This document shows, piece by piece, positions 43,196 through 51,815 of a DNA stretch of 64,000 bases; the stretch's first letter is position 1, and each line of letters starts with the position of its first letter. Source of the DNA: Pseudomonas sp. M47T1 (GTDB lineage Bacteria; Pseudomonadota; Gammaproteobacteria; Pseudomonadales; Pseudomonadaceae); the NCBI RefSeq assembly GCF_000263855.1, contig NZ_AJWX01000007.1, positions 1-64,000 of the forward strand, given 5' to 3'. The notes below the pieces were generated by a model, which had not been told where the DNA came from, did not search any database, and worked only from the letters and a program-made list of their open reading frames with translations. Both the position numbers and the translations under genes were made by a program.

Positions 43196-44254
43196 TTGGA
43201 AATCATCATCCTCGGGGTACTGCTGCACTTCATCGGCGGCTTCGCCTCCGGCAGTTTCTACATTCCCTACAAGAAGGTCCGCGGCTGGGCCTGGGAAAGC
43301 TACTGGATCACCGGCGGCCTGGTGTCCTGGTTGATCGTGCCGCTGATTGCCGCGCAACTGACCGTGCCCGGCTGGGTCGACATCCTGCGCCAGGCCGATC
43401 AGTCCACCTTGCTGTGGACCTACGTGTTCGGTGTGCTGTGGGGCATTGGCGGGCTGACGTTCGGGCTGACCATGCGTTACCTGGGGCTGTCGCTGGGCAT
43501 GTCGCTGATCATGGGCTTGACCTCGGCGCTGGGGGCGCTGATGCCACCGCTGTACCGCGACCTGTTCACCCATGACAGCACCGGCACCCTCAGCGCCATG
43601 TGCACCAGCCTGGGTGGCCAGTGCGTGCTGATTGGCGTGGCGGTGTCGCTGATCGGTATCGCCCTGTGTGGCCGCGCCGGCTTCATCAAGGAACGCGAGG
43701 TGCCCGATAGCACCAAGTTCCAGAGCGTCAGCGAATTCGCCCTGGGCAAGGGCCTGCTGGTGGCCGTGATCAGCGGCGTGCTCAGCGCCAGCTTCAGCTA
43801 TGGCATCACTGCCGGCCGGCCATTGGCCGCCGCTGCCGTGGAGCACGGCGCCAACAGCCTGTTCCAGAACAACGTGACCTTCATGGTGATCATGTGGGGT
43901 GGGCTGACCACCAACGGCCTGTGGTGCCTGTGGCTGAACTGGCGCAACAAGACCTTTCACAACTACCGCGACCGCACCACTCCCCTGCTGGCCAACTACC
44001 TGTTGGTGGCCTGCGCCGGCACCCTGTGGTTCCTGCAATTCTTTTTCTACGGCATGGGCGAAAGCCGCCTGCACAACGACGCCAGCAGCTGGGTGCTGCA
44101 CATGTCGTTCATCATTATCGTGTCCAACGTATGGGGCCTGTACTTCAAGGAGTGGCAGGGCACCAGCGGCACCACCAAGGGCGTGTTGCTGGCCGGGATC
44201 CTGGTGATCCTGGCGGCGATCACCTTGGTGGGCTACGGCAATTACCTCAGCTAA
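43196..44254 (+). CDS. rhaT: L-rhamnose/proton symporter RhaT
   Basis: A 352-residue membrane protein with about ten helices, matching RhaT in FYIPYKKVRGWAWESYWITGG, GLTMRYLGLSLGM and WFLQFFFYGMGESR. It imports L-rhamnose with protons. The start is a TTG at 43196 with AAGGA (43183-43187) eight bases upstream. The only other in-frame start before it is another TTG at 43163, and the first in-frame ATG lies deep in the protein. Confidence 0.9.
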   Translation: MEIIILGVLLHFIGGFASGSFYIPYKKVRGWAWESYWITGGLVSWLIVPLIAAQLTVPGWVDILRQADQSTLLWTYVFGVLWGIGGLTFGLTMRYLGLSLGMSLIMGLTSALGALMPPLYRDLFTHDSTGTLSAMCTSLGGQCVLIGVAVSLIGIALCGRAGFIKEREVPDSTKFQSVSEFALGKGLLVAVISGVLSASFSYGITAGRPLAAAAVEHGANSLFQNNVTFMVIMWGGLTTNGLWCLWLNWRNKTFHNYRDRTTPLLANYLLVACAGTLWFLQFFFYGMGESRLHNDASSWVLHMSFIIIVSNVWGLYFKEWQGTSGTTKGVLLAGILVILAAITLVGYGNYLS

Positions 44255-44266
44255 CAGGAGATTCTC

Positions 44267-45037
44267 ATGCTGCTCAAAGACAAGACCGTGATCATCACCG
44301 GGGCCTCGCGCGGCATTGGCCGCGCCGTGGCCCGCGAGTGTGCCCGCCAGGGTGGCCGCGTGGTCATCGGCCACAGCGGCAGTGCCCAGGGCAACCAGGC
44401 CGCGGCGTCGCTGACCGAGGAAATCCGCGCCTTCGGCGGCCAGGCCATCGACGTGCCCGGTGACGCCGCCGACCCGGACACCGGCGACAAGCTGGTGGCC
44501 GGCGCCGTGGAAGCCTTCGGTAGCGTCGACGTGTTCGTCAACAATGCCGGTATCTGCCCGTTCCACTCGTTCCTGGACATGCCCCGCGAGGTCTACCTGA
44601 AGACCGTCAACACCAACCTCAACGGTGCCTACTTCGCCGTGCAGGCGGCCGCCAACCAGATGAAAAACCAGGGCCGGGGCGGCGCCATCATCGCCATCAG
44701 TTCCATCAGCGCCCTGGTGGGCGGCGGCATGCAAACCCACTACACGCCCACCAAGGCCGGCTTGCATTCGCTGATGCAGTCCTGCGCCATCGCCTTGGGC
44801 CCATATGGCATTCGCTGCAACTCGGTGCTGCCGGGCACCATCGCCACCGACATCAACAAGGACGACCTGGCCGACCCGGACAAACTGGCCTACATGACCG
44901 GCCGCACGCCGCTGGGGCGTTTGGGTGAACCGGACGATATCGCCGGGCCGGTAGTGTTCCTGGCGTCCGACATGGCGCGCTACGTGACCGGCGCCTCGCT
45001 GCTGGTGGATGGCGGCCTCTACGTGAACCTGCAATAA
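44267..45037 (+). CDS. L-rhamnose 1-dehydrogenase (SDR family)
   Basis: A 256-residue short-chain dehydrogenase: cofactor motif TGASRGIGRAVA, NNAG at about residue 91, catalytic Ser in AISSISA and Tyr/Lys in HYTPTKAG. It oxidises L-rhamnose to L-rhamnono-1,4-lactone, first step of the non-phosphorylated pathway. Last gene of the operon, 12 bases after rhaT with AGGAG before its ATG. The function is inferred from the otherwise complete pathway and similarity to known rhamnose dehydrogenases. Confidence 0.88.
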   Translation: MLLKDKTVIITGASRGIGRAVARECARQGGRVVIGHSGSAQGNQAAASLTEEIRAFGGQAIDVPGDAADPDTGDKLVAGAVEAFGSVDVFVNNAGICPFHSFLDMPREVYLKTVNTNLNGAYFAVQAAANQMKNQGRGGAIIAISSISALVGGGMQTHYTPTKAGLHSLMQSCAIALGPYGIRCNSVLPGTIATDINKDDLADPDKLAYMTGRTPLGRLGEPDDIAGPVVFLASDMARYVTGASLLVDGGLYVNLQ

Positions 45038-45163
45038 ACCTTGTAGCTGCTGCCTGGCGGCGGCGGCTGCATAACGGCTACAGTGCAACTGAGCAAAGCT
45101 TCATTTGTCGAAAAGCGATAAAGCGATTCTCATAGCCCATTTGCTCTGCCCGAGACCCTATCT

Positions 45164-45646
45164 ATGACTCACCGCAAAACCCTGCAACTGGGCCTTGCCC
45201 TGCTGATCACCGCCAGCAGCGCCGCTTTCGCCGCGCCCAACACCTTCGTCACCAAGGCCCTGAACGGCGGCGGCGCGCAGATCCTGCTGAACCAGCAAGG
45301 CGGCGAAAAATTCAAGCAGGCCGACATGCAGACCTACGTCGGTGTGATGGTCAAGGACAACACCATCATCAATGAACAGCTGACCGAAATTGCGAAAAAG
45401 CTCGACATCGATCTGCCCGTACCACCCACCAGGGTTGCCCCTGCCCCAGCCGTCTCCGGCAAGACCCCGGAAGCCAGCTTCGCCCTTTACCAGGTCAAGC
45501 TGAACCAGGACCTGCTGGACCTGTACAGCGCCGAAGCCAACAGCAACGACGACCCCCAGCTAAAGGCCTTCGCCCTGGCACAGCTCAAAGACGTGCAGCG
45601 CCACGAGCGCATGGCCCAGCGCCTGTCGAAAACCTACAAGAAGTAG
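45164..45646 (+). CDS. exported DUF4142-like protein
   Basis: A 160-residue protein with a signal peptide (...LLITASSAAFA before APNTF). The mature part is helical (FVTKALNGGGAQILLNQQGGEKFKQADMQTYVGVMVKDNTIINEQL), like the ferritin-like DUF4142 family, with unknown function. The ribosome-binding site is weak. The 3' end overlaps a minus-strand toxin remnant by 13 bases. Confidence 0.65.
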   Translation: MTHRKTLQLGLALLITASSAAFAAPNTFVTKALNGGGAQILLNQQGGEKFKQADMQTYVGVMVKDNTIINEQLTEIAKKLDIDLPVPPTRVAPAPAVSGKTPEASFALYQVKLNQDLLDLYSAEANSNDDPQLKAFALAQLKDVQRHERMAQRLSKTYKK

Positions 45647-45861
45647 TCTGTAGCCGCTGCCGCGTCGTAGCCTTCGCTGTCGCGACGCGCGCCGACGACG
45701 ATGATCAGAACGATGATCGCCTGGCCGTCGACCCGGTAGACGATTCTGGTATCACCCGCCCTGTTTCGTCTACAACCGGCAAGGCTGCCGCGCAGCGGCT
45801 TGCCTGTCTTGTCCGGTTCCCCATGGACATCCCATCGCCACGGCGCACGATTGTCCCTCAC
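45634..45861 (-). pseudogene. RelE/ParE-type toxin remnant
   Basis: The frame encodes up to 75 residues whose latter part, GKPLRGSLAGCRRNRAGDTRIVYRVDG then VVGARRDSEGYDAA, matches the C-terminal half of RelE-type mRNA interferases (GDYRIVYRVD is the usual core; here GDTRIVYRVD). The N-terminal 30 or so residues of the family are missing, the frame is closed just upstream, and no antitoxin gene adjoins. It is most likely a decayed remnant, though a short coding gene cannot be excluded. Confidence 0.5.
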
Positions 45862-45920
45862 CTGTCACCATTGAGTGCTACCTTGTTGAGATCCTCGCAA
45901 AACCGCTTCAAGGAGCGATC

Positions 45921-46139
45921 ATGGCCCATCAGATGTTTTCCAGTGTCATTGCCTATTCGCAGCACTGCGAACGGGTGATCAAGGAGATGTTGCATGCCCG
46001 TCCCAGCCTGGATCGGCAGAAGGTCATGACCTGGGTAGATGAGCAAAGCCATGCTCATTCCGAAGGCGAACCGCTGGAGTACCTCAAGGCGCTGAGCGCC
46101 AAGGTACGCGCGGGCCTGCCCATGCCGTGGGATAAATAG
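45921..46139 (+). CDS. small protein of unknown function
   Basis: A 72-residue soluble, mostly helical protein (CERVIKEMLHARPSLDRQKVMTWVDEQ). Family not recognised. A strong AAGGAG site precedes the ATG, nearly identical to the one before the next gene (CAAGGAGCG in both), which supports translation of both from one transcript. Confidence 0.6.
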   Translation: MAHQMFSSVIAYSQHCERVIKEMLHARPSLDRQKVMTWVDEQSHAHSEGEPLEYLKALSAKVRAGLPMPWDK

Positions 46140-46152
46140 ACAAGGAGCGTCC

Positions 46153-46575
46153 ATGCGTCTGATCTGCATCGCAGTGAGTGTTTTACTGGTCAGTGGCTGC
46201 TCTTCCTTTCGTGCCGACCACCCCGACCCCGTGCCCAAGGACCGCCTGCTGGGCTTCCAGGACCCGCTGGACAACGGCAGTACCCTGGTGGTGCGCCGCG
46301 ACATCGGCATGCTTGGCGGTGGCTGCTACGTGGCGGTCACCATAGACCGCGCTGTGGCGGCGCGCATCGGCATTGGCGAGGTGGCGAGCTTCCAGGTACC
46401 GGCGGGCGACCGTATAGTGGGGATTGTCACCGACACGGCCGACGACACCCTGTGCGGCAAGGGCAGCCTGCACCGCGAGATCCTCGTGCAGGCCAGTGCC
46501 GGGCAGGATGAGCAGGTGCGCATCGTCAGTGAGAACAAGCAGGGCTTCGCGATTATGCAAGACAAGAAGCCCTGA
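46153..46575 (+). CDS. lipoprotein of unknown function
   Basis: A 140-residue lipoprotein with lipobox VSGC (acylated Cys at residue 16, followed by Ser, so probably outer membrane). The mature part has two cysteines that could pair (GGGCYVAVTID and DDTLCGKGS) and ends in VSENKQGFAIMQDKKP. Family not recognised. CAAGGAGCG before the ATG. It starts 13 bases after the preceding small gene, likely the same operon. Confidence 0.65.
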   Translation: MRLICIAVSVLLVSGCSSFRADHPDPVPKDRLLGFQDPLDNGSTLVVRRDIGMLGGGCYVAVTIDRAVAARIGIGEVASFQVPAGDRIVGIVTDTADDTLCGKGSLHREILVQASAGQDEQVRIVSENKQGFAIMQDKKP

Positions 46576-46624
46576 CTTGGCGGTAGACTTTGCGGGTACC
46601 CCACCCGCATTGACAGGCTCTGAC

Positions 46625-47197
46625 ATGCAAGCACTCGAAGGCCCCCGGATCATTCTGCGCCCCCTGCAACGTGACGACGCCGCGGCCTTGGTGGCTGCGG
46701 CCAGCGACGGCGAACTGTGGAACCTGCCTTTCACCGTGGTGCCCTCGGCCACCACGGTGAGCACCTACCTGGACACTGCCCTCAAGGGCCGCGACGCCGG
46801 CACCGTGCTGCCCTACGCCACCGTGCTGAGGGAAACCGGCGAGGTGATCGGCAGCACGCGTTTCTGGAAAGTCGACCGCGCCAACCGCAAGCTGGAAATC
46901 GGCAGCACCTGGATTTCCCGGCGCTGGCAGCGCAGCTTCGTCAATACCGAGGCCAAGTACCTCATGCTGCGGCATGCCTTCGAGGTGCTGGAGTGTGTGC
47001 GTGTGCAGTTCACCACCGACGAGATCAACGCCCCGTCACGGGCGGCGATTCTGCGCCTGGGGGCGAAGCAGGAAGGCATCGTACGCAATGAACGGATCAT
47101 GCCCGACGGGCGCAAGCGCAATTCGGTGCGCTTCAGTGTAATTGATGAAGAATGGACAGCAGTACGGGGCGCGTTGGAGGCGCGTTTGTATCGCTGA
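46625..47197 (+). CDS. GNAT-family N-acetyltransferase (RimJ/RimL-like)
   Basis: A 190-residue acetyltransferase of the RimJ/RimL type: LRPLQRDDAAALVAAA at the N-terminus, EVIGSTRFWKVDRANRKLEIGSTWISRRWQR in the core, and CVRVQFTTDEINAPSRAAILRLGAKQEG for acetyl-CoA binding. Substrate unknown; relatives acetylate protein N-termini or small amines. The frame is open 67 codons upstream inside the lipoprotein gene, so the ATG at 46625 is preferred. Confidence 0.8.
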   Translation: MQALEGPRIILRPLQRDDAAALVAAASDGELWNLPFTVVPSATTVSTYLDTALKGRDAGTVLPYATVLRETGEVIGSTRFWKVDRANRKLEIGSTWISRRWQRSFVNTEAKYLMLRHAFEVLECVRVQFTTDEINAPSRAAILRLGAKQEGIVRNERIMPDGRKRNSVRFSVIDEEWTAVRGALEARLYR

Positions 47198-47221
47198 CTG
47201 GCAACCCACGCAGTAACCGCA

Positions 47222-47241
47222 GCCTGCCGGCAGCGGCAGGC
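47222..47241. terminator. hairpin between convergent acetyltransferase and opmB
   Basis: GCCTGCCG-GCAG-CGGCAGGC, an 8-bp perfect stem with four-base loop. No T-run on either side, so it is more likely a REP-like or Rho-related structure than an intrinsic terminator. Confidence 0.4.
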
Positions 47242-47256
47242 AGGGTTTCGCGGTGG

Positions 47257-48690
47257 TTACTCCCCGGTCCAGGAACCGCCCAGGGCGGCTTGCAACTGCA
47301 CGCTGGTGACCAACTGCGTGGCCACCAGGCTGAGCAGGGTCTGGCGCTCGCTGAGGCTGGTGGCCTGGGTGGTGGCCACGTCCAGGTAGTCGATGACGCC
47401 GGCTTCATACTGGTCGCGGCTGACCGACGCCGACTCCTCCGCCGACTGCGCCGAATTGCGTCGTGCCACCAGCTCCGGTTCCAGAGTGCGCAGTTCAACC
47501 AGGTAGTCCTCTACCTCGCCCAGCCCGGTCAATACCGTCTGCCGGTAGGTCGCTACCTTGGCATCGTAGGCAAAGCGCGCCTGCTCCACCGCCGCCTTGG
47601 TGGCGCCGAAGTCAAAGATAGTGCCGGTCAGGCTCGGGCCGATGGACCAGAAGCGGTTAGGCACCGAGAACAGGTTGCTGATGGTCGACCCCTGGTAGCC
47701 ACCGCTGGCACTCAGGGTCAGGTCGGGGTAGTAGGCGGCGGTGGCCACGCCCACGGCGGCGTTAGCAGCGGCCATGTCGCGTTCGGCGGCGGCGATGTCC
47801 GGACGACGCTCCAGCAGGCGACTGGGCAAGCCCAGCGGCACGGAGGGCACGTGGTATTGCCAGCCTTCGTCCACGGCCAGGGCGAAGTCGGCCGGTGGTT
47901 TGCCGATCAGCAAGGCAATGGCGTGTTCGTACTGGGCGCGCTGCCACTGCAGGTCGAGCATGGAGGCCTGGGCGCTCTGCAATTGGGTCTTGCCGGTGGC
48001 CAGGTCGGCACGCGAGGAAATCTGCTCGTCGTACTTGTTCTGGATCACCCGCAGGTAGCGCTCGTAACCCTTGATGGTCTCGCGGTACAGGGCGATGCGC
48101 TGGTCAAGAATGCGCAGCTGGAAGTAGTCCTGGGCCAGGGTGGACTGGGCGCTCAGGGTAGCGTTGGCCAGGTCGGCGGCGCTGGCCTGGGCGCTGGCGC
48201 GGTTCTCTTCCACGGTGCGGCGCAGCTTGCCCCAGATGTCGGCCTCCCAGCTCAGGCTGAGGCTGGCCGAGTGCTCGTTCTGCGGCGCACCGGCGCTGGA
48301 GCTGCTGCTGGAACTGCTGGACGAGCCGGTGCCGGTTTCACTGCGCGTGCTCGACGCCGTGCCGGTGAGGGTCGGGAACAGGTCGGCGCGCGACTCACGC
48401 ACCAGCGCCAGGGCCTGGCGGTACTGCGCCGCGTACACCGCCACGTTCTGGTTATTGAGCTGAACCTGCCCGGCCAGCGCGTTCAGTTGCGGGTCTTCAT
48501 ACAGCGCCCACCACGGCCCCTTGGGCAGCTCGTCCTGGGGGCTGGCGGCCTTCCAGCCGTCGGCTTCCTTGAACGTGGTGGACATCGGCGCCGTCGGCTT
48601 TTTGTAGTCGGGGCCAACCATGCAACCGCCCAGCAGGCTGCTGGCCAGCAGCACGGCAACACAGAGGCGGGAAGGCAGAAAAGCATTCAT
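47257..48690 (-). CDS. opmB: outer-membrane factor OpmB of the MuxABC pump
   Basis: A 477-residue NodT/TolC-type lipoprotein: lipobox LGGC (Cys23), then MVGPDYKKP and two TolC repeats. It forms the outer-membrane exit duct for the two RND proteins. Last gene of muxABC-opmB, 17 bases after muxC, the known Pseudomonas order. Unusual: near residue 120 a run of ten serines (TGTG then Ser10, AGAPQ) in the exposed loop of the first repeat, encoded by a mix of TCN and AGY codons. Confidence 0.87.
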   Translation of the reverse strand: MNAFLPSRLCVAVLLASSLLGGCMVGPDYKKPTAPMSTTFKEADGWKAASPQDELPKGPWWALYEDPQLNALAGQVQLNNQNVAVYAAQYRQALALVRESRADLFPTLTGTASSTRSETGTGSSSSSSSSSSAGAPQNEHSASLSLSWEADIWGKLRRTVEENRASAQASAADLANATLSAQSTLAQDYFQLRILDQRIALYRETIKGYERYLRVIQNKYDEQISSRADLATGKTQLQSAQASMLDLQWQRAQYEHAIALLIGKPPADFALAVDEGWQYHVPSVPLGLPSRLLERRPDIAAAERDMAAANAAVGVATAAYYPDLTLSASGGYQGSTISNLFSVPNRFWSIGPSLTGTIFDFGATKAAVEQARFAYDAKVATYRQTVLTGLGEVEDYLVELRTLEPELVARRNSAQSAEESASVSRDQYEAGVIDYLDVATTQATSLSERQTLLSLVATQLVTSVQLQAALGGSWTGE

Positions 48691-48707
48691 TGTATAACCC
48701 TTGTCAG

Positions 48708-51700
48708 TCAGCCGGGCACATGGCTGCGGCGGATACGCGTGTGCCAGAGATGCCGGGTGGCACGGCTCATGCGGTCAAGATAGAGGTACACCACAGGAGT
48801 GGTGAACAGCGTCAGCAGTTGGCTCAGCGCCAGGCCGCCGGCAATGGCCACGCCCAGGGGCTTGCGCAGGTCGGCGTCACCGCCGCTGCCGAGGGCCAGC
48901 GGCAAGGCACCGAAAAACGCCGCCAGGGTGGTCATCATGATGGGCCGGAAGCGCATGCGACAGGCCTCGATGATGGCCTGCTCGGGCGGCAGCTTGCGAT
49001 CGCGCTCAGCCATCAGGGCGAAGTCGATCATCATGATGGCGTTCTTCTTGACGATGCCGATCAGCAACAGGATGCCGATCAGGGCAATCACCGTCAGTTG
49101 CATGTTTACCGCCTTGAGCAGCAACAGCGCCCCTACCCCGGCCGACGGCAGCGTCGAGAGAATGGTCAGCGGGTGAATGTAGCTTTCATACAACACGCCC
49201 AGCACGATATACACCGCCAGCAAGGCGGCGGCGATCAGCCACGGCATGCTCGCCGCCAGTGCCGCGTAGGCCTGGGCCGTACCGGCGAAACCGGCCTGAA
49301 TATCCCGCGGCAGGCCAACCTTGTCCACGGCGGCGTTGATGGCCGCCGTGGCTTGCTCCAGCGACACGCCGTCCTGCAGGTTGAAGGCAATGGTACTGGT
49401 GGCCGACTGGCCTTGGTGGGCCACGGCCAGGGGCGCGTTGTCAGGGCTGAAGGTGGCGAACGCGGTCAACGGCACCTGCTGGTTGTCGCTGTTGATCACG
49501 TACATGCGCTCAAGCATGGTGGAGTCGCTGGTGTACACCGGGTCCAGGCCCATCACCACGTGGTACTGGTTGAGGGTTTTGTACAGGGTGGCCACCTGGC
49601 GCTGGCTGTAGGCGTTGTTGAGCAGGTTGTCGATGTCGCTCACGCTCACGCCCAGGCGGCTGGCGGCTGCGCGGTCAATGTGCAGCTTGAGTTCCTGGCC
49701 GCCGGTCTGGGCGTCGGAGTCGATGCCGGTCAACTCGGGCAAGGCGCGCAAGGCCGCCTCCACCTTGGGCTCCCACACGCGCAGCAGGTCCAGGTCATCG
49801 GCCTGCAAGCTGAACTGGTATGTGGCGTTGGCGCTGCGGCCCCCCACGCGAATATCTTCGGCGGGCATCAGGAACACCTGGATGCCGGCCACCTTGTTGT
49901 TCTGCCGGGTCAGGCGGTTGGCAATGGCCGCAGCGCTGCTGGTGCGCTGCTTGTAATCCTTGAGGCGGATGAAGAAGTCACCGGTATTGCGCGAACCGGC
50001 GCGGCCGCTACCAGTGGACGACATCACTGCCTCCACGTCAGGGTCGGCGGCCAGGTCATGGGCAATCTGCATCAGGTGGGGCTTGAGCGCCTGGAACGAG
50101 ATGTTCTGGTCGGCGCGCACGGCGCCCATCAGCACCCCGGTGTCCTGGGCCGGGAAGAAGCCCTTCTGCACCGTGGCATACAGGTACACGTTCAGCGCCA
50201 CCGTCAGCAACAGGCTGAACAGGGTCAGCAGGCGATGGCGCATCACCCACGCCAGCCCCGCCAGGTAGGCGCCCTGCAGGCGGGCCAGCCCAGCCTCGAT
50301 CCATTGATAGAGGCGCGGTTCCTTCGCATCATGCACCGGCTGGCGCAGCAGCATCACGCACAGCACCGGGGTGAGGCTCAGCGACACGATCATCGACAGG
50401 CCCAGGGCAATGCTCAAGGTGACCGCGAACTCGCGAAACAGTCGGCCGACAATGCTGCCCATCAGCAGGATGGGAATGAACACGGCAATCAGCGACAGGG
50501 TCATGGACAGCACCGTGAAGCCCACCTCGCGGGTGCCCATCAGCGCTGCGCGCAGGGGGCGCATGCCCATTTCCTGGTAACGGGCGATGTTCTCCAGTAC
50601 CACGATGGCGTCGTCCACCACAAAGCCGGTGCAGATGATCAGCGCCATCAGCGACAGGTTGTCGAGGCTGTAGCCCAGCAGGTACATCACTGCGCAGGTA
50701 CCGATCAGTGACACCGGCAGCACCACCGCCGGAATCAGCGTGGCGCGCAGGTTGCGCAGGAACACGAACACCACCGCGATCACCAGCAAGGTGGCGATCA
50801 GCAGCGTTTCCTCGGTGTCATGCAGCGACGACTTCACCGTGGGGCCACGGTCGATCACGCTGATCAGTTGCACGTCGCCGGGAATCTCGCGTTGCAGTTC
50901 GGGGATCAGCGCCTTGATGCTGTCGATGGTCTGCAACATGTTGGCGCCGGCCTGGCGGGTCACGCCCAGCGTCACCGAGGGCTGGCCGTTGTAGTAACCG
51001 CCCACGAAGGTGTCTTCCACCGAGTCGTAGACGTTGGCCACGTCCTTGAGGCGTACGGCGGTGCCGTTCTGATACGTGATCACCAGTTCCTGGTAGTCCA
51101 CGGCCTTGTCGATCTGGTCGTTACCGTCGATCACCCAGCTTTGCCCGTCACCCTGGAGGATGCCCTTGGGCTTGGCCTTGGTGGCGTTGTCGATGGCCTC
51201 ACGCACGGTTTCCAGAGAAATGCCGGCGTTGTTCAACAGGTTCGGCTGCACGTCAATGCGCACGGCCGGCAGCGCACCGCCGCGCACCGACACCTCGCCC
51301 ACGCCGTTCACCTGGGCGATCTTCTGTTGCAGCTTGCTGTAGGCCAGGTCGTATAGCTCGCCCGGGCTGCGCGTGGACGACGTCAGCGCCAGCATCAGCA
51401 CCGGCGCCTCGGACGGGTTGGCCTTGCGGTAAGTGGGCAGCGACGGCATGGAGCTGGGCAGCAGGCTGCGCGAGGCGTTGATGGCCGCCTGCACGTCGCG
51501 GGCGGCGCCGTTGATGTCGCGGTCCAGGTCGAACTGCAGGATCAGCGTGGTGGAGCCCTGGCTGCTGGTGGACGTCATCTCGGTGATGCCGGCGATCTGC
51601 CCCAGGCTGCGCTCCAGCGGCGTGGCCACCGTGGCCGCCATGGTCTCGGGGCTGGCCCCGGCCAGCGAGGCGCTGACCATGATGGTGGGGAAGTCGACCT

Positions 51701-51815
51701 GCGGCAGCGGCGCCACCGGCAGCAGTTTATAACCCAGGATGCCGGCCAGGGTGATGCTCAGGCTCAACAGCAAGGTGGCTACCGGTTTACGGATAAACAG
51801 CCGTGACAGGTTCAT
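48708..51815 (-). CDS. muxC: RND efflux transporter MuxC (MdtC-like)
   Basis: A 1035-residue RND pump protein of the MdtB/MdtC class ([44 protein letters not shown]). Twelve membrane helices and two large periplasmic loops; the proton relay lies in [18 protein letters not shown]. It pairs with MuxB as a heteromultimer. The ATG overlaps the muxB stop (ATGA). Confidence 0.9.
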   Translation of the reverse strand: MNLSRLFIRKPVATLLLSLSITLAGILGYKLLPVAPLPQVDFPTIMVSASLAGASPETMAATVATPLERSLGQIAGITEMTSTSSQGSTTLILQFDLDRDINGAARDVQAAINASRSLLPSSMPSLPTYRKANPSEAPVLMLALTSSTRSPGELYDLAYSKLQQKIAQVNGVGEVSVRGGALPAVRIDVQPNLLNNAGISLETVREAIDNATKAKPKGILQGDGQSWVIDGNDQIDKAVDYQELVITYQNGTAVRLKDVANVYDSVEDTFVGGYYNGQPSVTLGVTRQAGANMLQTIDSIKALIPELQREIPGDVQLISVIDRGPTVKSSLHDTEETLLIATLLVIAVVFVFLRNLRATLIPAVVLPVSLIGTCAVMYLLGYSLDNLSLMALIICTGFVVDDAIVVLENIARYQEMGMRPLRAALMGTREVGFTVLSMTLSLIAVFIPILLMGSIVGRLFREFAVTLSIALGLSMIVSLSLTPVLCVMLLRQPVHDAKEPRLYQWIEAGLARLQGAYLAGLAWVMRHRLLTLFSLLLTVALNVYLYATVQKGFFPAQDTGVLMGAVRADQNISFQALKPHLMQIAHDLAADPDVEAVMSSTGSGRAGSRNTGDFFIRLKDYKQRTSSAAAIANRLTRQNNKVAGIQVFLMPAEDIRVGGRSANATYQFSLQADDLDLLRVWEPKVEAALRALPELTGIDSDAQTGGQELKLHIDRAAASRLGVSVSDIDNLLNNAYSQRQVATLYKTLNQYHVVMGLDPVYTSDSTMLERMYVINSDNQQVPLTAFATFSPDNAPLAVAHQGQSATSTIAFNLQDGVSLEQATAAINAAVDKVGLPRDIQAGFAGTAQAYAALAASMPWLIAAALLAVYIVLGVLYESYIHPLTILSTLPSAGVGALLLLKAVNMQLTVIALIGILLLIGIVKKNAIMMIDFALMAERDRKLPPEQAIIEACRMRFRPIMMTTLAAFFGALPLALGSGGDADLRKPLGVAIAGGLALSQLLTLFTTPVVYLYLDRMSRATRHLWHTRIRRSHVPG

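Noticed and set aside
45634..46310. A complete RelBE toxin-antitoxin pair
   Set aside because: Only the C-terminal half of a RelE-like protein is seen. The frame upstream of it on the minus strand has no RelB-like features and overlaps better-supported plus-strand genes.
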